This document shows, piece by piece, positions 36,029 through 45,846 of a stretch of DNA of 64,000 nucleotides. A program made the position numbers and the translations under genes. How positions within the stretch are numbered: position 1 is the first letter of the stretch; every line of letters starts with the position of its first letter. Under the pieces are notes generated by a model, which was given only the letters and a program-made list of their open reading frames with translations, made no database searches and was not told the origin of the DNA. The stretch covers positions 124,001 through 188,000 of the forward strand of contig NZ_AUCV01000001.1 of the NCBI RefSeq assembly GCF_000429945.1, written 5' to 3'. Source of the stretch: Desulfogranum japonicum DSM 18378 (GTDB lineage Bacteria; Desulfobacterota; Desulfobulbia; Desulfobulbales; Desulfobulbaceae).

Positions 36029-37081
36029 ATGAAAAAACTTATAGTTGATAGGCCAATAAGGATAGCTGTCGTAGGCTGTGGGCGAATTGCAAAGAATCAT
36101 TTTGCCGCTATTGAACAGCATAGTGAAAATCTGGAGCTCGTCGGGATTTGTGAGAAAAATCAGACTGTTTTGCGGGAAAACATCGAAAAGTTTGGAGTGC
36201 CCGGATTCTTAAATTTTGATGAAATGCTTAATACACTAGACATTGATATTGTTTCTATCTGTACACCTAGCGGTCTTCATCCTCAACTAACAATTTTAGC
36301 TGCACAGCATGGCGTGCATGTAATGACTGAAAAGCCAATGGCTACCCGTTGGAAAGATGCCCTTGATATGGTACGTGCATGTGATACAGGTGGGGTGCAT
36401 CTGTTTGTTATTAAGCAGAATCGTAGAAATGCAACCTTGCAGCTACTGAAAAGAGCTGTTGAAGAAAAACGGTTCGGTCGGATTTACATGGTTAATCTTA
36501 ATGTTTTTTGGACTAGGCCGCAGGAGTATTATGATAGTGCAGAATGGCGTGGGACATGGGAACTGGATGGTGGAGCTTTCATGAATCAGGCGAGTCATTA
36601 TGTTGATTTGTTGGATTGGCTTATTGGTCCCGTTGAAAGCATACAGGCTATGACAGGAACACTGGACCGTGATATAGAAGTCGAAGATTCTGGTGTTATG
36701 AATATTCGATGGCGTAATGGTGCGATGGGTTCCATGAGCGTCACTATGCTAACCTACCCTAAGAATTTTGAAGGTTCTATTACTATCCTCGGTGAGAAAG
36801 GAACCGTGAAGGTCGGTGGCGTTGCCGTAAACGAAATTCAACATTGGGAATTTGCAGAACCAAAGGATTATGATGATGACGTACAGAATGCAAGCTACCA
36901 GACAACTTCTGTCTATGGATTTGGTCATCCTCTTTACTTTAAAAACGTTATTGATGTTTTCCGTGGCGAAGCCAAGCCTGAAACCGATGGGCGGGAAGGC
37001 TTGAAATCCCTTGAGGTGCTTATCGCAACCTACCTCTCTGCCAGAGACAATAAAACAATTTCCTTGCCTTTGGAGTATTAA
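36029..37081 (+). CDS. wbpB: WbpB/WlbA-type UDP-GlcNAcA 3-dehydrogenase (Gfo/Idh/MocA family)
   Basis: 350 aa from the ATG at 36029, with AAGGGG upstream; a TTG one codon earlier is less likely. NAD-binding IRIAVVGCGRIAKNHFAAIE is followed by the EKPMA motif (MTEKPMATRW) characteristic of the family and a GGAFMNQASHYVDLLDWL segment with the catalytic His-region. Directly followed by acetyltransferase and aminotransferase genes, it matches the WbpB-WbpD-WbpE set. Family members oxidise C3 of UDP-GlcNAcA so that the aminotransferase can install a 3-amino group. The UDP-GlcNAc 6-dehydrogenase (WbpA) needed before it is not in the window. Confidence 0.88.
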   Translation: MKKLIVDRPIRIAVVGCGRIAKNHFAAIEQHSENLELVGICEKNQTVLRENIEKFGVPGFLNFDEMLNTLDIDIVSICTPSGLHPQLTILAAQHGVHVMTEKPMATRWKDALDMVRACDTGGVHLFVIKQNRRNATLQLLKRAVEEKRFGRIYMVNLNVFWTRPQEYYDSAEWRGTWELDGGAFMNQASHYVDLLDWLIGPVESIQAMTGTLDRDIEVEDSGVMNIRWRNGAMGSMSVTMLTYPKNFEGSITILGEKGTVKVGGVAVNEIQHWEFAEPKDYDDDVQNASYQTTSVYGFGHPLYFKNVIDVFRGEAKPETDGREGLKSLEVLIATYLSARDNKTISLPLEY

Positions 37082-37084
37082 ACA

Positions 37085-37672
37085 ATGCAACCTGCGTATA
37101 TTGCTCATGAAACAGCTATTATAGATGTTGGTGCATCAATCGGTAAGAATACCAGGGTCTGGCATTGGGTACATATTTGTTCCGGTGCAACGATTGGCGA
37201 AAATTGTTCATTAGGGCAAAACGTATTTATAGGCAACAAGGTCGTGATTGGCCACAACGTCAAGATTCAGAATAATGTATCTGTATATGACAACATTACA
37301 TTGGGAGACGATGTTTTCTGCGGTCCTAGTATGGTATTCACGAATGTCTACAATCCTCGATCTGCCATTCCTCGCAAGGATGAGTATCGAGAAACGATTG
37401 TTGAAAACGGCGTGACATTTGGTGCTAATTCAACGATCGTATGTGGAATTACCATTGGTCGTTTTGCGTTTGTCGCTGCCGGGGCAGTAGTAAACAAAGA
37501 TGTGCCCCCGTACGCTCTTATGGTCGGAGTGCCTGCTCGTCAGATAGGCTGGATGAGCGAATTCGGTGAGCAAATTCCTTTGCCACTGGAGGGAAATGGC
37601 CGCTATACCTGCCCTTACAGCAACAAACAATATCAACTACGGAACTCTCAAATGGAGTGTGTGAGCAAGTGA
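37085..37672 (+). CDS. wbpD: WbpD/WlbB-type UDP-3-amino-sugar N-acetyltransferase
   Basis: 195 aa, starting 3 nt after the wbpB stop. It is a left-handed beta-helix protein with hexapeptide repeats from residue 12 to 140 ([54 protein letters not shown]). The [18 protein letters not shown] insertion is the loop seen in WbpD/WlbB. It should acetylate the 3-amino group of UDP-GlcNAc3NA using acetyl-CoA. The last codons overlap the GTG of the aminotransferase gene (GTGA). Confidence 0.9.
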   Translation: MQPAYIAHETAIIDVGASIGKNTRVWHWVHICSGATIGENCSLGQNVFIGNKVVIGHNVKIQNNVSVYDNITLGDDVFCGPSMVFTNVYNPRSAIPRKDEYRETIVENGVTFGANSTIVCGITIGRFAFVAAGAVVNKDVPPYALMVGVPARQIGWMSEFGEQIPLPLEGNGRYTCPYSNKQYQLRNSQMECVSK

Positions 37673-38772
37673 ATATTCCCTTTATTGATCTCAAAACTCA
37701 GTATCGTAAGCTACAGCCTAGTATTCAACAAAGAATGAATACCGTCCTGGAACACGGGCAGTATATAATGGGTCCTGAAGTTCGTGAGCTTGAAGAGCGT
37801 TTACAGGCATATACTGGTGCTCAGCACTGTATTACTGTCGCCAGTGGTACAGAGGCACTTCTTATTAGTTTGATGGCATTAAACATCGGGGACGGTGATG
37901 AAGTAATTACTACTCCTTTTACTTTTGTCGCCACAGCAGAGGTTATTGTGAGGGTGGGAGCAACGCCGGTTTTTGTTGATATAGAATCTGATACATGTAA
38001 TATCAACCCTTATTTGATTGAACACGCTATAACAGAGAAGACCAAGGCAATTGTCCCCGTTAGCCTTTATGGCCAACCAGCGGATATGGACGAAATTAAT
38101 GAAATCGCAGCACGTCATGGTAATATACCTGTCATCGAAGACGCTGCGCAAAGTTTTGGAGCTGTATATAAGGGGAGGAAAAGCTGTAATCTTTCAACAA
38201 TCGGCTGTACCAGCTTTTTCCCGAGCAAACCACTTGGTTGCTATGGTGACGGTGGTGCGATTTTCACTAATGATGCCGCAATAGCAAGGGTCAGCCGTGA
38301 ATTACGTGTACACGGACAAAGTGAACGATATGTTCATAACCGGATTGGGGTCGGTGGTCGCATGGATACGTTACAGTGTGCAGTAGTACTGGCAAAACTC
38401 GAAGAATTCGACTGGGAGTTGGAAAGACGTAGCGAAATTGGTAACCAGTACAACAGGAGGTTGGATGAAATTGGAGTTACACGTATAGTTCAGCGTGAAG
38501 ACAGAACTTCAGTTTTTGGACAATATACAATATGTTGCAAGAATCGAGATGAAGTTCAAAGTATATTCAAAGAAAGAGGAATTCCAACAGCAGTTCACTA
38601 TCCTATCCCTCTAAATGAACAACCTGCATATAAAAATTTAGGGTCGAAACAGCAGACACCACAAGCTACACAAATTGCTAAAAAGGTAATGAGCTTACCA
38701 ATGAGTCCTTATTTGACTGCAGAACAGCAAGGAGAAGTGGTATCCGTAATAGAGAACTCTTTTTTACGATAA
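37669..38772 (+). CDS. wbpE: WbpE/WlbC-type sugar aminotransferase (DegT/DnrJ/EryC1 family)
   Basis: 367 aa if started at the GTG at 37669, which overlaps the wbpD stop; a GTG at 37657 gives four more residues. PLP-fold landmarks: [13 protein letters not shown] at the start, [28 protein letters not shown], the Schiff-base Lys in [14 protein letters not shown], and [13 protein letters not shown]. It would transfer an amino group from glutamate to the 3-keto sugar made by WbpB. The three genes are translationally coupled. Together with an epimerase at 48945 they point to a 2,3-diacetamido-2,3-dideoxy-uronic acid in the polymer. Confidence 0.9.
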   Translation: MNIPFIDLKTQYRKLQPSIQQRMNTVLEHGQYIMGPEVRELEERLQAYTGAQHCITVASGTEALLISLMALNIGDGDEVITTPFTFVATAEVIVRVGATPVFVDIESDTCNINPYLIEHAITEKTKAIVPVSLYGQPADMDEINEIAARHGNIPVIEDAAQSFGAVYKGRKSCNLSTIGCTSFFPSKPLGCYGDGGAIFTNDAAIARVSRELRVHGQSERYVHNRIGVGGRMDTLQCAVVLAKLEEFDWELERRSEIGNQYNRRLDEIGVTRIVQREDRTSVFGQYTICCKNRDEVQSIFKERGIPTAVHYPIPLNEQPAYKNLGSKQQTPQATQIAKKVMSLPMSPYLTAEQQGEVVSVIENSFLR

Positions 38773-38823
38773 GATTCTGACACTAAAGTATGAGTCAGAA
38801 TCTCATTTCTTGTAAAGAAAAAT

Positions 38824-38984
38824 TATAACTGTTCACAGTGTCCCTCCTCTTGCTGCGATCAGCTTGGCTTGCCTATGGCCAATACTCTGCGCCAGCTAGC
38901 TCGCAACAAAACTCTGACACCCTGTAAGTAGTTACAGATACAGGAGAGTTGCCAGGTTAAGTTACTAACCCTATGAGTATTTAC
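38824..38984 (+). repeat. intergenic inverted-repeat element, family 1 copy
   Basis: Opens ATAACTGTTCACAGTG and carries GGCTTGCCTATGGCCAATAC and CTGCGCCAGC, matching the interior of the 10308 copy. The tail contains GTAGTTACAGATACAGGAGAGTT and ends GAGTATTTAC. Confidence 0.7.
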
Positions 38985-39010
38985 GAAAAATATATTTGTT
39001 ACCCATGAGG

Positions 39011-39046
39011 AGTCATGACCAATGGGCAAAACCATTGGTCATGACT
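39011..39046. terminator. perfect 15-bp hairpin between convergent genes
   Basis: AGTCATGACCAATGG and CCATTGGTCATGACT flank a 6-nt loop. It could end transcripts from both sides, but neither strand has a following T-run, so it is not a classic intrinsic terminator. Confidence 0.5.
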
Positions 39047-39088
39047 AGCTATGCGAAGCATAAATGAGAAACATAAGGTTATTACTTA

Positions 39089-39430
39089 TTAATTTCTCAG
39101 ATACATTCCATAAATCACTCCATTTAGGGCACCTGTGGTAGCATAAATGTACACATTTTTACCCAGAGAGATGGATGTCAATGATGTAGCCAAAATTTGA
39201 TCCGCAATATCAGCCTGTACCATCATAGAAATGGAAGACGTTCCGGCTGTCCAGTCAGTCATACCACTGACACATTGAATCTGGATTGCTGTATTATTTG
39301 GAAAAGCTGTGTTAGGGCCAACCAACAATACTTTTGCATTTGAACAGGACGCTGCCATTGCAGAGGTAGAAAAAGCAAAAACCATCATGACTACAGCAAA
39401 GGTAAGCGCTGCTTTTTTTGTAATTGTCAT
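39089..39430 (-). CDS. small secreted protein of unknown family
   Basis: 113 aa from the ATG at 39430, with AAGGAG 5 nt upstream. A clear signal peptide ends STSAMAA at about residue 26. The mature 87 residues contain two Cys (SCSNAKVLLV and IQIQCVSG) that could form a disulfide, many small and beta-prone residues, and no charged clusters. It is not recognised. It lies on the minus strand inside the otherwise plus-strand polysaccharide locus, with the STN-domain protein upstream in the same direction, so the two could be a small unit. Confidence 0.75.
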   Translation of the reverse strand: MTITKKAALTFAVVMMVFAFSTSAMAASCSNAKVLLVGPNTAFPNNTAIQIQCVSGMTDWTAGTSSISMMVQADIADQILATSLTSISLGKNVYIYATTGALNGVIYGMYLRN

Positions 39431-39759
39431 AATCACTCCTTTTGTTTGTGTTATGCGAAAAATTCAGCACGTCATTTTTTGCTAGAAGTGCTGTAATAGT
39501 TAAAAAAGAATTTAAACATTGCTAATTAAAGAAACACACATTTACCTGGCAGTATTTTTTCTGTCATATCAATTGAGTAGGCGAACTCGTTTTTTTAGGG
39601 AAAAAATAACAATTTGCAAATAAATATCTGCGTTGAATTATATGGTAAAGATAATGAAGCCATGTAAGAAAGATATCACACGCATGGAAGAATGTTGAGA
39701 AAAAAATTGTACAGACCATAAAACTTTCTGGGCCTAAAAATTTGGGGGTCAACTTGAAT
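39431..39759. other. 329-nt AT-rich spacer
   Basis: Between two minus-strand genes. No repeat or gene was recognised; it should hold the promoter of the small secreted protein gene. Confidence 0.4.
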
Positions 39760-40383
39760 TTATTGCTGTGAAGTATCACCGCTCTGAAACTTGTGGATTT
39801 CGTTTTCGTATTTTTTCTCTAGTTCATCCTTGGTCATTCCTGCTTCTTCTGAAAAAAGTCCTCCTGCTTTCTGTTGTAAATCATAAGCAGCAAGTTGATT
39901 TTCGTAAATGGTCTCTAGTTCGGTTTTATCTGCTGCTATTTTTTTGAGATGGTCATTTACTTGCGTGGTATACAAAGATTGCGTCTGCTGGTATGTCAAA
40001 TCAGAATTACTGTCAGTTGAGTCAAGACTAGGACCTTTTTGTGCATAACCCGCTGAACCAAACCCTCTGATCATTAACGTTCTGTTAGCTTCATCCATTG
40101 TCAGTATATGGTTTACCCCTCTCAACAATCGAGCAACAACTTCTCGCAATGGTACGTCAGCGTATTCTCCAGAAACGATGCTTTTGGAGATTTTTTCATC
40201 ATAAATAATTTGTACGCCGGATTCTTGAGCTATTTTGTTGAAGATTGTCCCCAATTCAACTTGTTTAAATTTCAGGGTAATTGACTGCTCAAAACAATTT
40301 TGCTCAACAGCATGGCATAAAAAAACATTTTGGCTTGTAAGCATTAGAACTACAAGAATTAAATAAAAAAATATTTTTTCCAT
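39760..40383 (-). CDS. exported STN-domain (secretin/TonB N-terminal-like) protein
   Basis: 207 aa from the ATG at 40383 (MEKIFFYLIL); a GTG six codons earlier is possible and the ribosome site is poor either way. A signal peptide covers about 25 residues. Residues 30-105 match the secretin/TonB short N-terminal domain: ITLKFKQVELGTIFNKIAQE, VQIIYDEKI, and VPLREVVARLLRGVNHILTM. The rest is a Gln/Glu-rich helical tail without a secretin pore domain or TonB receptor barrel. STN domains usually contact partner proteins in the periplasm. The partner here is unknown; the gene is isolated from any type II secretion cluster. Confidence 0.75.
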   Translation of the reverse strand: MEKIFFYLILVVLMLTSQNVFLCHAVEQNCFEQSITLKFKQVELGTIFNKIAQESGVQIIYDEKISKSIVSGEYADVPLREVVARLLRGVNHILTMDEANRTLMIRGFGSAGYAQKGPSLDSTDSNSDLTYQQTQSLYTTQVNDHLKKIAADKTELETIYENQLAAYDLQQKAGGLFSEEAGMTKDELEKKYENEIHKFQSGDTSQQ

Positions 40384-41241
40384 GAATAAATTATACCCCA
40401 CAAAACTTTTTTATAAAAAAATTATACTCTATAAAAATGTAAGTTTCAAGACTTGTAAGAAATCACCTGGGTTGTAAACAAATAAAAGGTATTCTTCTGG
40501 TAGTGCCTCAAGACGCGGGAGGTAACATTGAATCAGGCACCTGATACTCTAATGCTATTATCAAGCAGATGGTATCCCCAAACCCCCATAGGTTGTAGAA
40601 AAAAACAAACTCAACCTATATACAAATATAATCCGAAATTTTGTTAGTTTTTGCAAGCCGCTATTGAGTGCAGTCGGTCTATATTAGAAAAACACTTCTT
40701 TATCTGGCTATAATTACGAGATTTTGGAAAAGCGGATTTTTAGCAATTTGTCAAAAATGGCGATTTTTGGCATCAAAACAGAGTTGTTGGCAAATCTAGA
40801 GAAAGCGATGTCGATATCATGTTAATTTTACTTTTTTTATTCCGTTTTTCTAGGAAGACCGGCTACAACCAAGCCGCCATTATACCAGACTTTTGTTTTG
40901 GAATAGGAAATTTCATTCATAACGAGACAAGTTTGACGCTATGCCCCAGCTATGTACCAATATCTTAAGAATATTTGTTAGGCCTAACAAAAGATGAGCG
41001 GGAATAACGTCCTTGGAGAGCCTTTTTGTGTCTATCAATTAATGGGCTTCAAGCAATCTCGTTTCTTACTTGTTGCATCTATATCCGGGTCACTTTCTTT
41101 TACCTCGCCTCCCTGTGAGGTTGCCGCGCGAGTTGAAAACAGTTATAAATGCGGTACAGCTCATGTTCTTTATGATTGCTCGATGTCGTTCGAGACAATG
41201 ATCGGGCTATTTATCTAAAATTTAAGTTGTTTGTCTGAGTG

Positions 41242-41626
41242 AGTGCCTGTCCGTAAAAGGTAACTGATCTGAGGCTCTCCACGGAGTCTCCCGCTGGTCG
41301 CTTACCTCTTTGGATGATCCCAATTTCACGCATAGATAGGCTCACGGAGTCTACGCTTAGCTGCTCAAAATCGTGCTTGTCCAAATATGAAGCACCTGTG
41401 GTCAGCTACAACTTAGACGTGAGTGAAATCAAAACGATACAGACTTCGTGATTAGTCACCGTAAAAAAGGTTTCTCGTTTGAGAGCAGGTAAGGGAAGAG
41501 GCCAAGACATATTCAAAATCTACCGCGGGCATATTGCTGATATCTGAGTGAGCGCTTACATTCGATAATCAAATTTTAATTATAACACAACTGGTAGTCG
41601 AAACGGCCATTTATGAATAGGCACAA
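41242..41626. repeat. composite element: family 3 ends enclosing a family 1 core
   Basis: GTGCCTGTCCGTAAAAGG at the left and, inverted, GTGCCTATTCATAAATGG at the right bound a segment with the family 1 element (41259-41460) just inside the left end. Confidence 0.6.
41259..41460 (+). repeat. intergenic inverted-repeat element, family 1 copy
   Basis: GTAACTGATCTGAGG at the left, GCACCTGTGGTCAGCTAC in inverse, tail ending CGTGATTAGTCACC. It contains CCACGGAGTCTCCCGCTGGT and a second CACGGAGTCTACGCTTAG block. Confidence 0.75.
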
Positions 41627-41963
41627 GTATAAAATTTTGGTGTGTTTGGGGTTATCTTAGAGCTTCAGTTCTGAGCAAGAGCTGATTTTCACCTTTATCT
41701 GAAAATCATGTGTTCTTGAATGATGCAGCATGTTGGCGTTTATAGTGTGCTCCTGATTTGGCCAAGTATTCATTATATAGTGTCTGTCTCGAAATGAGAA
41801 TTTTTACTCTAGCTTAAGTCATGCAATAAATTTTACTACAGGCATTTAGTTGATATTTCAAAGATAAAATTTAAAGCATAACGCAAGAAGACCATTTATG
41901 GACAGGTACTATTTAGGTCTTTTTTGACAATGAACAATCTTATTTATGTTTGGATTTATAGTT

Positions 41964-43742
41964 ATGAAAATTAAGGCTTTGTGGGGAAGTTTTTTTTGTG
42001 CGGTGATTTTAATCATTCATTCGCCATGTGATGGAGAAGGGCTGGTTGCGAAAGTAGTTGAACCTGAAGTCTATGCGCAATCTTCATTGTCTGTTGTATC
42101 AATGAATAGAAATATTATCGGTCCCATCATTGATATCTATAAATATCCATTGAAAAGCTTTGAAGAAAGTCCGCTGTTAACAAGTGAGCGAACTCATCCA
42201 TTATTAGCAGGTTGTGCTGTGCTTAATCTTGTCAGGGAGGCGTACATGTCTCAGAATGCCAGCGAGTTGTCGACCGCAAAGAAGTACTTGGATTGGTTAG
42301 CTGAGTCGCATCATATGTATCAAAGTCAAAAACAATCTAAAATCTGGCAATACAATTATGCGCATAATAATTTAGCCCCTGGATGGTGGTCCGGCATGGG
42401 GAACGCTGCAATTGCTTTGGCATTCAGGGCTGGTTATGAAGTATTTCATGAGCCTCGATATCGGCTCAATTATGAACAGGCAATGAATGGAATTTTATTA
42501 CCCGTAGAGGAAAGTGGGTGCACCATTCGTCTGGGACCTGATGCACACTGGGTGTGTGAATATGTTTGGCCAGGTATGGATGAGAAGAATAGTTATTTTG
42601 TGTTGAATGGCTCATTGATGGCTATGCTATCGGTCAAGATAATGGCAGACGTAACAGGAGATGAACGATATAAGAGAGCGTATTTTAGATATATAAATGG
42701 GTATAAAACAATTAAAGAACAATTCTTTAGGAAAGATGATAAATGGACCTACTATATGCTTAATCCGCTTACAACGGAGGCGTCACATTATGCTATTTAT
42801 GAATTAAAATTATTTGATGCATTATATGAAATTACGCATGACGATTTTTATTTAGATGATATATCTCGAAGAAGAAAAATATTTAAAGAATCATATCCCG
42901 TTCATGTTGATCAGGAAAATCAGTTCCTGTTTTCTTTGATAGGGCTGCCAAATCCATACTTTATAGATGTTTTTCCAATAACTATAGACTTTATATCTAA
43001 AGGAAAGGTTGTCTATTCGAAAAATATAAAAAATATTTTTGATAAAACTATCAATTTCAGTAAAAGAGCTTTTTTAACAGGACAATTCCGTGATGACTCT
43101 CAAGTTGATAGTTTTGTTGTTAAAAGTTTTGATGGGGGGGGATATGTAGAATTGTTCAGTAGTAGAGTTGATGAGGTTCGTTTTGACTGGCAATCTGCGT
43201 TGCCAATGCCGATAAAATATACTATTAAATGTAATTATGATGCAAATTGTATCTCTAGCCCCCAAAAAACGACTGAAAAAAATATTGACCATCTGGTGAA
43301 TATTTCTCCTGGCAGAGTCTCCAACCCTGAAGTTCTTTCCCACTATACTAATTCGCAAGCCAGAATTGTATTTGGGTTAGATGAAAATGTTAGTATCCAA
43401 GATAATAAATATATTGCCTTTATAGTTAATTCTGATCAGAAAATTAAAAATTTAAAATTCACCATTTTTGATAAAAAGGGGAAAAGCATATCGAGGTATT
43501 ATCCGTCAATAATTCCTCATCAGGATAATGTCTTATTGATCAGTTTTATAGGATTTAATAAGGTGGAGTCATTTAGTAATAATTTTAACATATTGCATGT
43601 CACTCTATTTACTCGGGATTTAGAAGATAAAAAAATTGATGATTTTTCTTTCGCAATAAAGAATGTTTTTTTATTAAAAAATAACGCTGAATTATTTTCG
43701 TTACTTGGGAGTGATAATTATTTTTTGATTGAGAAAGAGTAA
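41964..43742 (+). CDS. exported D-glucuronyl C5-epimerase-like protein
   Basis: 592 aa from the ATG at 41964 (an ATG six codons earlier is in frame; no ribosome site favours either). A signal peptide covers about 25 residues (AVILIIHSPCDGEG). Residues 75-310 resemble the C-terminal catalytic domain of heparan glucuronyl C5-epimerases: NYAHNNLAPGWWSGMGNAAI, a central WVCEYVWPG, YFVLNGSLMAML and YYMLNPL, an alpha/alpha-barrel with Tyr residues at the active site. The C-terminal 280 residues are beta-rich and unrecognised. Such enzymes flip glucuronate to iduronate within a polymer. The gene lies in a locus predicted to make uronic acid sugars. The assignment is by motif memory and moderately sure. 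Confidence 0.65.
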   Translation: MKIKALWGSFFCAVILIIHSPCDGEGLVAKVVEPEVYAQSSLSVVSMNRNIIGPIIDIYKYPLKSFEESPLLTSERTHPLLAGCAVLNLVREAYMSQNASELSTAKKYLDWLAESHHMYQSQKQSKIWQYNYAHNNLAPGWWSGMGNAAIALAFRAGYEVFHEPRYRLNYEQAMNGILLPVEESGCTIRLGPDAHWVCEYVWPGMDEKNSYFVLNGSLMAMLSVKIMADVTGDERYKRAYFRYINGYKTIKEQFFRKDDKWTYYMLNPLTTEASHYAIYELKLFDALYEITHDDFYLDDISRRRKIFKESYPVHVDQENQFLFSLIGLPNPYFIDVFPITIDFISKGKVVYSKNIKNIFDKTINFSKRAFLTGQFRDDSQVDSFVVKSFDGGGYVELFSSRVDEVRFDWQSALPMPIKYTIKCNYDANCISSPQKTTEKNIDHLVNISPGRVSNPEVLSHYTNSQARIVFGLDENVSIQDNKYIAFIVNSDQKIKNLKFTIFDKKGKSISRYYPSIIPHQDNVLLISFIGFNKVESFSNNFNILHVTLFTRDLEDKKIDDFSFAIKNVFLLKNNAELFSLLGSDNYFLIEKE

Positions 43743-43830
43743 CTGAACGTGAATTGTATGTATTAGGTTAGAGTTTTTACTAGTTGTCCCTTCTCCTTAA
43801 GGTTGTTGCTAATTTCCAGGTAAGAAATAA

Positions 43831-45846
43831 ATGTCTCTACTGACATATAGAAGCGATATAGATGGTCTACGCGCAATTGCAGTGCTGTCAGTGCTCATCT
43901 ACCATTTAAATCCTACTCTTCTTCCAGGTGGATTTCTGGGAGTCGATATCTTTTTTGTTATTTCAGGATATCTCATTTCATTAATTCTCTTTAAAGAAAT
44001 AGCAACACATTCATTTCATGTTTGTTCTTTCTATGCTCGACGTATCCGACGTCTTTTTCCTGCGCTTGCTCTTGTTATAGTATTTACACTCATTTTTGGT
44101 TTTTACGCTCTTTTTCCAGCAGAATATAAACAACTTGCTAAACATGCTTCGGCCTCAATAGTTTTTTTGTTTAATTTGGTGGTAATGAATGAAGCCGGAT
44201 ATTTTGATATAGTATCTGAAGCTAAACCTCTACTGCACTTGTGGTCTCTTTCTGTTGAGGAGCAATTTTACCTAATTTGGCCTCTTTTTCTGTTGCTTTG
44301 CCACCGTTTCCGGATTTCTATCTCGATTTTTATCAGTACCTCTATTGTATTTTCCTTTGGATGCTCTCTTTACCTTGCACAGCATGATATAGATATTCTC
44401 TTCTTTCATCCATTGGCAAGATTTTGGGAATTGATGTTCGGAGCGCTACTTGCCTATTGGCACTATAATCAAAAGAGCAACGCATCGGAGTGGAGATTAG
44501 CTTTGCCATGGGCGCATCAACTGATATCAACTTTTTCATTATTAACGATTATTATTTCGTTATTTTTGATCGATGGCAATATGCCTCACCCGGGCCCAGG
44601 TGGAGTGGTGCTTATTGTCGCAACAACTTTGTTTATCGGTTGCGGAGAAAAATCGTTTGGTAATCGTTTGCTTAGTGCGAGGCTTTTAGTATGGATTGGG
44701 CTTATTAGTTATCCTCTGTATCTATGGCATTGGCCAATATTGTCGTATATCCGTATTATGGAGGGTGGAACCCCTTCGGTTGCTGTTCTTTGGGTTGCCG
44801 CCGCTTTATCCATTATACTTGCTGGTCTTACTTACAGCGTTATAGAAAGGCCAATAAGGGCATGCGGGCAATCAGGTCTTCAGATTGTTTGCCTGGTAAG
44901 TATAATGGGAGTTCTTCTCATAATATCGCAAGGATTGGTCATCAGCAACGGATTACCTAACCGTTCCTCTCTTCAATATGCAAAAGATGCGGAAACGCAA
45001 ATGATTCGTGAACCTCAACAGGATCAATCTTGTCTCGCCTTGTTTCCCGATGGCAATGCACCGATATATTGCCGAATGAATAAAGCGGATGGGCCTATGA
45101 TTGCTGTAATTGGAGACTCACACGCTCATGTGCTTTATCCAGGTGTTGCTGAGCTTGGGAGCAAAAGTGGCTTGGGTGCTCTGTTGCTGGCAAATTCCGG
45201 GTGCCCGCCGTTCCTCGGGACCACAACAGGGAGGAACGCGAGCGAAGACGCGCAGTGTGTAGATTCAATAGAAACCATATTGAGTACAGTTGTAAATATC
45301 TCTCAGGTCAAGTGGGTTGTGATAGCGTCCCGGGGGCCAATTTACATTACAGGGAAGGGGTTTGGGGTTGCGGAGAAAGACGTATCAATTCAGCCTATAA
45401 AAGTATATGAATATCAGGAGGAACGTAGAAAATTTGCACCTGAACAAGCTTTTATGTATGGACTGGTGAACACTGTTAGGCGACTGCAATCTGGTGCTAA
45501 ACATGTGTCGTATTTTTTGGAAGTACCGGAGTTAGGGGTAACACCTAGCAATTGTATTGGCAGGCCTTTGGCAATTTCCAAAGATACCCGTTGTGAGGTT
45601 GCCTATAGTGAATACTCAGCGAGAATGTTGCAATATCGCTCCATTATTAAAGCTGTTAAACTGCAGAGTCCACAGCTTAACATAATTGATCCGGAGCCAA
45701 TATTTTGTTCTGGTGCCACATGTATTGGCATTCTCGACAGGTTTCTTCTTTATGCGGATGATGATCACTTAAGTGTTAATGGGTCAAAAATAGTCGCGCC
45801 ACTAATACTTCAGTCCTTTAATCTTCAAAGTAAGCCGGTACAATGA
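43831..45846 (+). CDS. OafA-like O-acyltransferase with C-terminal SGNH domain
   Basis: 671 aa. The membrane acyltransferase-3 domain (about 1-370, ten or more TM helices) opens with YRSDIDGLRAIAVLSVLIYHL, containing the conserved His, then GGFLGVDIFFVISGYLI, with FYARRIRRLFPAL and SLSVEEQFYLIWPLFLL further on. The C-terminal periplasmic SGNH hydrolase-like domain has IAVIGDSHAHVLYPG (catalytic Ser) and a late DDDHLSVNGS (Asp/His). Enzymes of this build O-acetylate polysaccharides on the periplasmic side. AGGTAAG precedes the ATG. The stop overlaps the flippase start (ATGA). Confidence 0.92.
   Translation: MSLLTYRSDIDGLRAIAVLSVLIYHLNPTLLPGGFLGVDIFFVISGYLISLILFKEIATHSFHVCSFYARRIRRLFPALALVIVFTLIFGFYALFPAEYKQLAKHASASIVFLFNLVVMNEAGYFDIVSEAKPLLHLWSLSVEEQFYLIWPLFLLLCHRFRISISIFISTSIVFSFGCSLYLAQHDIDILFFHPLARFWELMFGALLAYWHYNQKSNASEWRLALPWAHQLISTFSLLTIIISLFLIDGNMPHPGPGGVVLIVATTLFIGCGEKSFGNRLLSARLLVWIGLISYPLYLWHWPILSYIRIMEGGTPSVAVLWVAAALSIILAGLTYSVIERPIRACGQSGLQIVCLVSIMGVLLIISQGLVISNGLPNRSSLQYAKDAETQMIREPQQDQSCLALFPDGNAPIYCRMNKADGPMIAVIGDSHAHVLYPGVAELGSKSGLGALLLANSGCPPFLGTTTGRNASEDAQCVDSIETILSTVVNISQVKWVVIASRGPIYITGKGFGVAEKDVSIQPIKVYEYQEERRKFAPEQAFMYGLVNTVRRLQSGAKHVSYFLEVPELGVTPSNCIGRPLAISKDTRCEVAYSEYSARMLQYRSIIKAVKLQSPQLNIIDPEPIFCSGATCIGILDRFLLYADDDHLSVNGSKIVAPLILQSFNLQSKPVQ

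Larger units (their letters stand above)
38773..39088. other. 316-nt intergenic region with repeat and hairpin
   Basis: Between the convergent wbpE and small secreted-protein genes. It contains a family 1 repeat (38824-38984) and a perfect long hairpin (39011-39046). No gene. Confidence 0.6.
40384..41963. other. 1.58-kb AT-rich region with repeats, no supported gene
   Basis: The largest gene-poor stretch of the window. It contains a family 3/family 1 composite (41242-41626, with 41259-41460 inside) and a second family 3-like pair (about 41777-41912: GTGTCTGTCTCG with inverse CCATTTATGGACAGGTAC). A 74-codon frame at 40994-41218 has no recognisable protein character. The stretch may be the remains of lost genes in a recombining locus. 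Confidence 0.5.

Noticed and set aside
39011-39046. Hairpin as a riboswitch or attenuator
   Set aside because: It lies after the stop codons of convergent genes; a termination or structural role is simpler.
40994-41218. 74-codon frame in the gene-poor region
   Set aside because: No ribosome site, no recognisable domain, in a region of decayed repeats.
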